Of a stretch of 64,000 bases of DNA, positions 8,564 through 15,580 are shown piece by piece. Numbering within the stretch: position 1 is the first letter of the stretch; every line of letters begins with the position of its first letter. The notes under the pieces were generated by a model, which worked only from the letters and a program-made list of their open reading frames with translations, searched no databases and was not told where the DNA came from. The stretch covers positions 183,757 to 247,756 of the forward strand of contig JADKDJ010000034.1 in assembly GCA_016718405.1 (NCBI GenBank), written 5' to 3'. A program made the position numbers and the translations under genes. The stretch is from Candidatus Rhodoferax odensensis (GTDB lineage: Bacteria > Pseudomonadota > Gammaproteobacteria > Burkholderiales > Burkholderiaceae_C).

Positions 8564-9433
8564 ATGACTTCCTTTGCAACTTGGCGCAATCTGCGGCGTG
8601 GCCTGCTGACAACTTTGCTTCTTGTGGCGAGTGGCGCGTCATGGGCGCAGCAAACCCTGCGCGTCACCGCCATTCCGGATGAGTCGCCCACAGAGCTGGC
8701 GCGCAAGGCCGCACCACTGATCAAGTACCTGGAACAGAAGCTGGGCATGAAGGTCGAGTTCACCCCGGTGTCGGACTATGCCGCCGCCGTGGAGGCCCTT
8801 GCCAACAAACAGGTCGACATGGCCTGGTACGGCGGCTTTACCTTTGTTCAGGCGAACATCCGCTCCGGCGGCAAGGCGCTGCCACTGGTGCAGCGTGAGG
8901 AGGACGAGAAATTCCGCTCCGTGTTCATCAGCAGCGACCCCGCCGTCAGGACCCTGGCCGACCTGAAGGGCCAAAACGTCAGCTTTGGCTCGGCCTCCAG
9001 CACGTCGGGCCATCTGATGCCACGCAGCTTCCTGCTGCAAGCTGGCATCGACCCGGACCGCGACTTCAAGCGTGTCGCATTTTCGGGCGCCCACGACGCA
9101 ACCATTGCCGCCGTGGCGGCTGGCAAGGTCCAGGCGGGCGCCCTCAACATTTCGGTATGGGACAAGTTCGTAGCGGAAAAGAAGGTCGACCCGGCCAAGG
9201 TGCGCGTGATCTACACCACGCCGCCCTATTTCGACTACAACTGGACCGTGCATGCCGACATGCCGGCGGCGTTGCGCGAAAAGATCGCCGCAGCCTTTCT
9301 GGGGCTGAGCAAGAGCGATCCGCTTGGCAATGAGGTACTGGAGCTGCAGCGCGCCACGCGTTTTGTTCCGACCACGGCCGACAATTACAAGGGCATCGAG
9401 CAGGCGGCGCGCAGCGCCGGTCTGCTCAAGTAG
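8564..9433 (+). CDS. Putative selenate ABC transporter substrate-binding protein (PhnD-like)
   Basis: A 289-residue periplasmic binding protein. The signal peptide is clear (LLTTLLLVASGASWAQQ), so the mature protein starts near QQTLRVTAIPDE. The body is PhnD-like: KYLEQKLGMKVEF, VDMAWYGGFTFVQA, GSASSTSGHLMP and AFSGAHDATI. PhnD-family proteins bind phosphonate, phosphite and related oxyanions; one branch is repeatedly encoded beside selD and is named a putative selenate transporter. The divergent egtD-senB-selD operon strongly favours that branch. The ATG at 8564 was chosen because it starts the signal peptide; an upstream start at 8501 would bury it. Phosphonate uptake is the alternative. 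Confidence 0.85.
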   Translation: MTSFATWRNLRRGLLTTLLLVASGASWAQQTLRVTAIPDESPTELARKAAPLIKYLEQKLGMKVEFTPVSDYAAAVEALANKQVDMAWYGGFTFVQANIRSGGKALPLVQREEDEKFRSVFISSDPAVRTLADLKGQNVSFGSASSTSGHLMPRSFLLQAGIDPDRDFKRVAFSGAHDATIAAVAAGKVQAGALNISVWDKFVAEKKVDPAKVRVIYTTPPYFDYNWTVHADMPAALREKIAAAFLGLSKSDPLGNEVLELQRATRFVPTTADNYKGIEQAARSAGLLK

Positions 9434-9500
9434 GTAGGCAACGCTGTCCGTTATGCGGCGCATTGCAGCGACATAACACGGGGCAAAGGCGCTTTCGTTC

Positions 9501-10334
9501 ATGCGACTCGATCTGACCAACCTGTGCGCAAGCCACTTGACGGCCAGGCCCAACGCCAAAGCCGCATTGAGCGGAGTCACGCTGACTGTCGCCGCGGGTG
9601 AGCAGGTGGCTGTGATTGGTCCGTCGGGCGCAGGCAAGACCACGCTGCTCAACGCGCTGGCGTGCGCGCTCCGGCCCAGCTCGGGAACACTGGCTCTCGG
9701 CGGACAGACACCGTGGACGCTGCCAGCCAGCACACTGCGTACCTTGCGTGGCAGCCTGTTTTTGGCACCCCAAGTGCCACCCCTGCCGCCGCGCCAGCGC
9801 GTCGTCACTGCCGTGCTGGCCGCACGGTTGCCGCACCAAGGCCTGTGGGCCAGCGTGCGCAGTCTGTTCTACCCTGACGACATTGCCCTGGCCGAGCGCG
9901 CATTGGCGCACTTTGGTCTGGCCGACAAATTGTTCGAACGGGTTGATCGCCTCTCTGGCGGCGAGCGTCAGCGTGTGGCGCTGGCCCGTCTGGTCGCCTC
10001 CCAAGCACGTTTGTTTCTGGTTGACGAGCCGCTATCGGCCCTGGACCCGACGCGTGGCCAGCAGGCCATGCAAGCCCTGACCGCGCTGGCTCGCGAACGC
10101 CAGGCCACCTTGGTCACCAGCTTGCACCATGTGGACATCGCGTTGCAGCATTTCCCACGAATCGTCGGCCTGCGCGGTGGCCGGATTGCGTTTGACCTGC
10201 CGACTGAGCAGGTAACCGCGGAGGTCCTGCGCACGCTGTACGCGCAGCACCTGCATGAATTGACCGGTGCAGCGCCGAGCTCGCCATCGGATCTGTCCGA
10301 CACGGCCGCTCCGGTGGTCATGCACTGTCGCTAA
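9501..10334 (+). CDS. ABC transporter ATP-binding protein of the putative selenate transporter (PhnC-like)
   Basis: A 277-residue ABC ATPase. Walker A is GPSGAGKTT near residue 41, the Q-loop is LAPQVPP, the signature is LSGGERQR, Walker B is LFLVDEPLS, and the switch His lies in TSLHHVD. It sits between the binding protein and two permeases, all rightward, so it should power the same importer. The length and PhnC-like layout fit. A short Ser/Pro/Asp-rich tail follows the conserved domain. The start ATG is 68 bases after the binding-protein stop. Confidence 0.9.
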   Translation: MRLDLTNLCASHLTARPNAKAALSGVTLTVAAGEQVAVIGPSGAGKTTLLNALACALRPSSGTLALGGQTPWTLPASTLRTLRGSLFLAPQVPPLPPRQRVVTAVLAARLPHQGLWASVRSLFYPDDIALAERALAHFGLADKLFERVDRLSGGERQRVALARLVASQARLFLVDEPLSALDPTRGQQAMQALTALARERQATLVTSLHHVDIALQHFPRIVGLRGGRIAFDLPTEQVTAEVLRTLYAQHLHELTGAAPSSPSDLSDTAAPVVMHCR

Positions 10335-10366
10335 CAGGCGCAGGCTCCTGGAACCCTGGGCATCGT

Positions 10367-11227
10367 ATGGCATTGCAGCGCCTGCCTCAGCCCCCGGCGA
10401 CCGACCTCAGCACCGCCGCGCTGCGCGACCCCGCCTGGCACCAGCGCCTCGGTTGGGCGGTGGTTGGTGTGATCCTGTTGTGGCCAATGCTGGTCATCAC
10501 CGAGTTCAAACCCTGGGTGCTGGTCGAACCCGGCGCACTCGGTCCAACACTGCGCTTCCTGTCCGATTTCCTGCCACCCAAACTGGACCTGGCGTTCCTC
10601 GCCATGGTGGCCGTGGAGACTTGGCGAACGGTGGCCATAGCCACCGCCGGACTGGTGCTGGCAGCGGTGCTGGCAGTGCCACTGGCCCTGCTGTCGGTAC
10701 GCAGCTTATCGGTGTCCGCGTTGAGCGGGCGCATGGCAGCCTGGTCTGCGGGCGTACGCCAGTTGGCGCGGTGGACCCTGGTCCTGCTGCGCAGCGTGCC
10801 GGAGTTGGTCTGGGCGCTGGTGTTTGTCCGAGTCGTGGGCCTTGGCCCGACCGCTGGTGTGCTGGCCATCGCACTCACGTATGGCGGCATGCTGGGCAAG
10901 GTCTATGCCGAAATACTGGACAGCGGCGAGACACACGCGGCCAGTAGCCTGTTGCGCAACGGCTCGGGCCGACTGCAGGCCTTCTTTTATGGACTGTTGC
11001 CGCAAAACGGCGCCGAGCTGACCAGCTACACGGTCTACCGCTGGGAGTGTGCGATCCGCTCCTCGGCGGTGCTGGGCTTCGTGGGCGCGGGCGGCCTGGG
11101 CCAACAAATGGACGCCTCCATGAAGATGTTCAACGGCTCCGAGGTCGCCACCATGCTGCTGGTCTTCATGGCGCTGGTGTGGCTGGCGGACCGCGTCAGT
11201 GCGTGGCTGCGAAAGGGCCTGGGATGA
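10367..11227 (+). CDS. ABC transporter permease 1 of the putative selenate transporter (PhnE-like)
   Basis: A 286-residue inner-membrane permease with about six helices. The cytoplasmic coupling (EAA-type) region reads LLPQNGAELTSYTVYRWECAIRSSAVLGFVGAGGLG, typical of PhnE-type permeases that pair with PhnD-like binding proteins. The RSVPELVWALVFV stretch before it is also characteristic. The next permease begins inside its stop codon, so the two are translationally coupled and probably form a heterodimeric channel. Confidence 0.88.
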   Translation: MALQRLPQPPATDLSTAALRDPAWHQRLGWAVVGVILLWPMLVITEFKPWVLVEPGALGPTLRFLSDFLPPKLDLAFLAMVAVETWRTVAIATAGLVLAAVLAVPLALLSVRSLSVSALSGRMAAWSAGVRQLARWTLVLLRSVPELVWALVFVRVVGLGPTAGVLAIALTYGGMLGKVYAEILDSGETHAASSLLRNGSGRLQAFFYGLLPQNGAELTSYTVYRWECAIRSSAVLGFVGAGGLGQQMDASMKMFNGSEVATMLLVFMALVWLADRVSAWLRKGLG

Positions 11228-12051
11228 AGCCACAAGCTGCTGCCAACGAAGTCTTCAAACTGCCCCCGCCGCTGTTCGACGCGCGCTGCAAGGCTTGCTG
11301 GTTCACCGCAGGCGTGCTGCTGCTGGTGGTCGCCAGCTTCTGGTCGCTTGACCTGAAGTGGGCTCAGTTCCTGTCCTGGACCGCGCTGTCCAAAATGGGC
11401 CGCTTCATTGGGGAACTGCTGCAGCCCGACCTGAGCGCACCATTTCTGTACAAGCTACTGTGGGCGACGCTGGAGACCTTGGCCATGTCGGCGCTGGGCA
11501 CATTGCTGGCGATGGTGCTGGGCCTGGCTCTGGCGCTGCCCGCTAGCAAGGCATTTGATGGTGATCCCGCACGCTGGCGCGGGGCAACGCGGCTGCTACT
11601 CAACGCCCTGCGCAGCGTGCCTGAACTGGTGTGGGCCGCCTTGTTGCTGATCGCAGCCGGCCTGGGACCCTTTGCCGGGACGCTGGCGCTGGCGCTGCAC
11701 ACCTCGGGCGTATTGGGCCGCCTGTTTGCCGAGGCGATCGAGAATGCGCCCAGTGGGCCGAGCTTCGCCTTGCGCACCAGCGGCGTGGATGAGTCACGCG
11801 TCTTCTTGTATGCCACGCTGCCGCAGATTCTGCCCCAGCTGGTCAGCTACAGCCTGTACCGGTGGGAGAACAATATCCGCGCGGCAGCCGTGCTGGGCGT
11901 GGTGGGTGCCGGGGGCCTGGGCCAGATGCTGGCTTACCATCTTGGCCTGTTCCAGATGGGCCAGACCAGTTCGGTACTGCTGGCCATGCTGATCCTGGTG
12001 GCGCTGGTCGATGGACTAAGCTTCGGCTGCCGGCGCGTGCTGGCACGCTAG
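11224..12051 (+). CDS. ABC transporter permease 2 of the putative selenate transporter (PhnE-like)
   Basis: A 275-residue second permease, clearly homologous to the first: it shares RSVPELVWA, and its coupling region ends in the same YSLYRWENNIRAAAVLGVVGAGGLG pattern. The ATG at 11224 overlaps the previous stop as ATGA, which fixes the start; a longer frame beginning at 11047 overlaps permease 1 and was discarded. Two different PhnE-like permeases in tandem are usual for this transporter type. Confidence 0.88.
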   Translation: MKPQAAANEVFKLPPPLFDARCKACWFTAGVLLLVVASFWSLDLKWAQFLSWTALSKMGRFIGELLQPDLSAPFLYKLLWATLETLAMSALGTLLAMVLGLALALPASKAFDGDPARWRGATRLLLNALRSVPELVWAALLLIAAGLGPFAGTLALALHTSGVLGRLFAEAIENAPSGPSFALRTSGVDESRVFLYATLPQILPQLVSYSLYRWENNIRAAAVLGVVGAGGLGQMLAYHLGLFQMGQTSSVLLAMLILVALVDGLSFGCRRVLAR

Positions 12052-12062
12052 GAATTGTCAAG

Positions 12063-12686
12063 ATGGACTTCTCGGTTTGGCTCGCCTTTTTTGCGGCCTC
12101 GTGGGCGATCAGCATCTCGCCGGGGGCAGGCGCTGTTGCCGCCATGAGCGCGGGCTTGAACCATGGCTTTCGGCGCGGCTACTTCACCACGCTCGGTCTG
12201 ATTCTGGGCATTTGGACGCAACTGCTCGTGGTCAGTCTTGGCTTGGGCGCATTGGTTGCCACCTCCAGCCTGGCCTTTGCGGTGGTGAAGTGGTTGGGCG
12301 TGGCCTACCTGATCTGGCTGGGCATCAAGCAATGGCGCGCGCCGCCCACGCCGTTGGTCACCGATTCTGGTCCCGTCAAGCGCGTGACCCGCAGGACCAT
12401 GCTGCTGCGCGGGTGGATGATCAATGCCGTCAACCCCAAAGGCACGGTGTTTCTGCTGGCGGTCATGCCGCAGTTTCTGGACCTGTCACAGCCGCTGCTG
12501 CCCCAGTACTTGGTGATCGCCGCCACACTGACCTTCACCGACCTGGTGGTGATGGCGGGCTACACGGCGCTGGCGGCGCGTGTCTTGCGGGCGCTCAAAG
12601 CGCCCAGCCACGTTCGCGCCATGAACCGCGTCTTTGGTTCGCTATTTGTCGTAGCTGGCGCAGTGCTGGCGGGTTTCAAACGCTAA
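12063..12686 (+). CDS. LysE/RhtB-family amino-acid exporter
   Basis: A 207-residue membrane exporter. It has the family opening MDFSVWLAFFAASWAISISPG-AG (the conserved P-G after helix 1), then GLNHGFRRGYFTTLGLILG and WMINAVNPKG, the second conserved block. About six helices are predicted. It starts 11 bases after the last ABC permease on the same strand, so it is probably the last gene of the transporter operon. LysE-type proteins export amino acids or small zwitterions; the substrate here is unknown, but the position allows a selenium metabolite. Confidence 0.87.
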   Translation: MDFSVWLAFFAASWAISISPGAGAVAAMSAGLNHGFRRGYFTTLGLILGIWTQLLVVSLGLGALVATSSLAFAVVKWLGVAYLIWLGIKQWRAPPTPLVTDSGPVKRVTRRTMLLRGWMINAVNPKGTVFLLAVMPQFLDLSQPLLPQYLVIAATLTFTDLVVMAGYTALAARVLRALKAPSHVRAMNRVFGSLFVVAGAVLAGFKR

Positions 12687-12727
12687 GCCCCGTCATTGCG
12701 CCGTGAACCACGCGGCGGACCGTGACC

Positions 12728-13075
12728 TCAGGAATTCGAGGACAGTGGTAGGTGGTAGGCGTCCGAGTCCAACGGAACCAGAATCCACATTGCCACGTAC
12801 AGCAACAAGCCGCAGCCGGCCAACGTCAGCATCAGCACGAAGATCAGCCGCCACAACCAAGCGTCCATGCCGCTGAATGTCGCCAAACCACCACACACGC
12901 CGCCAAACCACCGGTCCGTGGCGGAGCGGCGCAACCCGTTGAGCGCGCTCACCCTGGATAGAGGGGCGACCGGCGGCTGCAGCAAGCGCGCCTTGGCCTG
13001 CGCAAACTCGGTTTCACTCAGGCCACCGCGTTCGCGCATTTGTTCGAGTTTGGCCAGTTCTTCCGCTAGGGTCAT
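12728..13075 (-). CDS. SHOCT-PspC domain membrane protein
   Basis: A 115-residue protein. The first ~32 residues form a SHOCT-like helical motif (LAKLEQMRERGGLSETEFAQAKARLL). The remainder is a PspC domain: DRWFGGVCGGLA followed by a membrane helix (LIFVLMLTLAGCGLLLYVAMWILVP). PspC proteins take part in envelope stress responses with phage-shock proteins, but no pspA or pspB is nearby. The ATG at 13075 has a GGAG at proper distance; a longer start was rejected as low complexity. It converges on the LysE-type gene. Confidence 0.85.
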   Translation of the reverse strand: MTLAEELAKLEQMRERGGLSETEFAQAKARLLQPPVAPLSRVSALNGLRRSATDRWFGGVCGGLATFSGMDAWLWRLIFVLMLTLAGCGLLLYVAMWILVPLDSDAYHLPLSSNS

Positions 13076-13286
13076 TTCAATCTCCGTCCATTGATAGTGG
13101 CAACACCCACAAGACACCAGGCTGCACCGGGCGAGCAAGACAGCAGTGGGTTGTTCGTCTTGATGGCGCAAGAATAGGCACTGGTGCTGGCTTTGACCAG
13201 CACCATGCGACCAATCGCAGCACGCAAGGGGTGAAGCGTCGCTCCCGTGGTATGGTTTGAACCCTGCCCGCCCCCGGAGGTCTTAC

Positions 13287-14228
13287 ATGCCTTTTGTCAG
13301 CCACCCCGTTTTTGCCAGAAGCGCTCTGGCCGTCGCCGTAGTGGTGTCGCTGGCCTGCACCGCAACGCAAGCCCAGCAGGCGCCACGGACGAGTCAGGCC
13401 GACATCATCAAACAATCCGCCGCCAGCGACTGGCGCCGCCTTGATCCAGAGAACACTTTGGTGATGGAGATCCACGGCAAGCCGGTGATCATGGAATTGG
13501 CCGCGCGCTTTGCTCCGCTGCATGTCGCCAACATTCGCGCGCTGACGCGCAGCGGCTACTACACCGGCTCTGGCGTGGTGCGTGTGCAAGACAACTATGT
13601 AACCCAATGGGCCGACCCCCACGACGAGGACAAGGCAAAGGCGAAGCCACTTGGCACGGCGTTGGCCAAGCTTCCAGCGGAGTTCTCGATCCCGCTCAAG
13701 GATCTGCCACTGACGCGCTTCCAGGACGCCGATGGTTGGGCGCCGGTCAGCGGCTTTGTGGATGGCCTGCCGGTAGCCGCCGACCCAGCCCAGAACCAGG
13801 CCTGGATTGCGCATTGCTACGGCGTGGTCGGCGCCGCGCGCGGCAACCAGCCCGACAGCAGCAACGGCACCAGCCTGTACGCGATCATCGGCCAGGCACC
13901 ACGCGCGCTGGATCTCAACATCACCGTGGTCGGCCGAGTGGTGCAGGGCATGGATGTCTTGTCGTCACTACCGCGCGGCCCTGGGACCATGGGCTTTTAC
14001 GAAAAACCGGAGCAGGCCATCCCCATCACGCGCGCACGCCTGCTGGCTGATATGCCGCCGCGCGAGCGGCCCGCGATTGAGGTGATGCGCACCGACACGC
14101 CGACCTGGGCCGCCTTGGTCGAGGCCAGCCGCCACGCCGTTGGGCCTTGGGCGGTGCGCAGCGCCTTGCATAGCAACATCTGCAATCGCAGCGTGCCCAC
14201 GCGCGCCACCGCGGCGCCAGAAACCTGA
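13287..14228 (+). CDS. Secreted cyclophilin-type peptidyl-prolyl isomerase
   Basis: A 313-residue exported protein with signal peptide ARSALAVAVVVSLACTATQAQQA. The body resembles large cyclophilins: VMEIHGKPVIMELAARFAPLHVANIRALTRSGYYTGSGVVRVQDNYVTQWAD corresponds to the strand-helix core, and GNGTSLY-IIGQAPRALDLNITVVGRVVQGMDVLSSLPRG to the C-terminal core. The usual catalytic Arg-Phe-His trio is not fully preserved, so activity is uncertain. The GGAGG ribosome site lies 6 bases before the ATG at 13287, deciding the start. A nitroreductase gene follows after 5 bases. Confidence 0.8.
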   Translation: MPFVSHPVFARSALAVAVVVSLACTATQAQQAPRTSQADIIKQSAASDWRRLDPENTLVMEIHGKPVIMELAARFAPLHVANIRALTRSGYYTGSGVVRVQDNYVTQWADPHDEDKAKAKPLGTALAKLPAEFSIPLKDLPLTRFQDADGWAPVSGFVDGLPVAADPAQNQAWIAHCYGVVGAARGNQPDSSNGTSLYAIIGQAPRALDLNITVVGRVVQGMDVLSSLPRGPGTMGFYEKPEQAIPITRARLLADMPPRERPAIEVMRTDTPTWAALVEASRHAVGPWAVRSALHSNICNRSVPTRATAAPET

Positions 14229-14233
14229 ATCCA

Positions 14234-14863
14234 ATGGACACCCCTGAGCTGGCAGTGTTTGCACGCGAGTTGATTCACTCACGCCAAAACGTCTCGCCCA
14301 AGCGCCTGGTCGAGCCCGGACCGAGCCCTGCGGAACTGAACGGCTTTCTTGCCACCGCTGGCGCGGCGCCCGACCATGGCATGTTGATGCCGTGGCGCTT
14401 TGTGGTGGTGCCCGCGGCCAAACGGGCGGCGTTGGCCGAAGTGTTTGCCCGCTCGCTGCAAGAGCGCGATCCCCTAGCCACGACCGAACAAATTGATGCG
14501 GCACGGGAAAAAGCCTACCGAGCCCCGTTCCTGATGCTCGCCATCGTCCGGCTCCAGCCCAAACCCGGTGACACCCCGCGCAAGCCCACGCCGGACGATG
14601 ATTACGAGTCCACCGTGTGTGACGCTGAGCGTCTGGTGTCGCTCGGTTGCGCCATCCAGAACATCATCCTCGCCGCCCACGCGGCCGGGTTCGGTTCGGG
14701 CCTGACCAGCGGTCAGGCACTCGGATCGTCGCCCTTGCGAGAGCTGTTCGCATTGACCAGCCAGGAACAGGCCGTGTGTTGCATCAACCTGGGCACGGTC
14801 TCCAAGCACCGCCCGATCCGGCTGCGCCCGGGCGTGGCGGACTACGTCTCGGAACTGCGCTAA
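14234..14863 (+). CDS. Nitroreductase family protein (YdjA-like)
   Basis: A 209-residue FMN oxidoreductase of the compact nitroreductase type. The FMN phosphate site reads RQNVSPKRLVEPGPSP, then AAPDHGMLMPWRFVVV (the conserved P-D-H-G-x-L-x-P-W-R-F of the YdjA branch), and later GCAIQNIILAAHAAGFGSGLTSG. It likely reduces nitro compounds or quinones with NAD(P)H; the physiological substrate is unknown. It lies only 5 bases after the cyclophilin gene and is presumably co-transcribed. Confidence 0.88.
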   Translation: MDTPELAVFARELIHSRQNVSPKRLVEPGPSPAELNGFLATAGAAPDHGMLMPWRFVVVPAAKRAALAEVFARSLQERDPLATTEQIDAAREKAYRAPFLMLAIVRLQPKPGDTPRKPTPDDDYESTVCDAERLVSLGCAIQNIILAAHAAGFGSGLTSGQALGSSPLRELFALTSQEQAVCCINLGTVSKHRPIRLRPGVADYVSELR

Positions 14864-14923
14864 GGCGAGCGGCGCACCGCGGTGCTGCGGCACGCCCCTG
14901 CGCAAACGCCGCTTGCCCCGGCT

Positions 14924-15316
14924 TCAATGCGCCAATTTGCGCCCAATACGAAACAGATTGGTCAACTCCCGATCAGCCAGCGCGGCATCACCGAGGTTAA
15001 GTTCGATCAGGCGCCGTAGTTTGGTCAGACTGTCGATGTCAATACTGCTGCACTCAATCCCTACATGCAGCCCCTCAAGGTGCACCACGCGCGCACCCAT
15101 GACGATTTCGTCGCCGCTGTCTGCCAAGGGCAAGACCAGACGACAGTTCTCACCAACGATCACCTTGGCCCCGGCTGGAACCTCGACCAGCGCGCCTTTG
15201 ATGGCAATGTCCAGCAGGTGCACTGTGTGCCGCGCGTCACCCAGATGCAGCGTGATGTCGGCATGAAAGGGCACGCGGGAATAGTGACGTAGACCTTTGA
15301 TGGCAGTTGTGGTCAT
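14924..15316 (-). CDS. PilZ-domain protein
   Basis: A 130-residue protein made almost entirely of a PilZ domain, which usually binds c-di-GMP. The N-terminal RxxxR motif is present (RHYSR, residues 10-14). The second motif, normally D/N-x-S-x-x-G, reads DIAIKG, with Ala for Ser, so affinity may be reduced. Hydrophobic strands alternate as expected (VGENCRLVLPL, IVMGARVVHLEGLHVGIEC). An AGGA SD lies 7 bases before the ATG. It is transcribed away from the M16 peptidase gene. Possible outputs include the MSHA-type pilus encoded at 20.7-36.8 kb. Confidence 0.85.
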   Translation of the reverse strand: MTTTAIKGLRHYSRVPFHADITLHLGDARHTVHLLDIAIKGALVEVPAGAKVIVGENCRLVLPLADSGDEIVMGARVVHLEGLHVGIECSSIDIDSLTKLRRLIELNLGDAALADRELTNLFRIGRKLAH

Positions 15317-15580
15317 GGATAGTCCTGGTAATGCTTGGCTGGGCTTGGACTGGAACGCATAGGTCGGCCATGACCTGCGCCAAGGGCTAGGTTACTTGTC
15401 TTGCGCATCCGGCGCAAGCGCCCCCGCCTTGACGGATCTGACCACGCCCCAGCGGACGCCGGGCACGCGGCACAGCGTCTAAGATCGGGCCTTTCCCGCA
15501 TTCTCATGGACTGAGCCCTCGTGGGCCCGACCACTTTGCGCAGCAAATGTGCTCTGACCCCAACCAATTAGGAGACCCCT

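Noticed and set aside
8639..9808. A 389-codon open frame on the minus strand
   Set aside because: Antisense to the selenate-type binding protein and ATPase genes.
12063..12686. LysE-type protein as the ArgP target
   Set aside because: The ArgP-like gene is 35 kb away and not divergent from it; nothing in the sequence links them.
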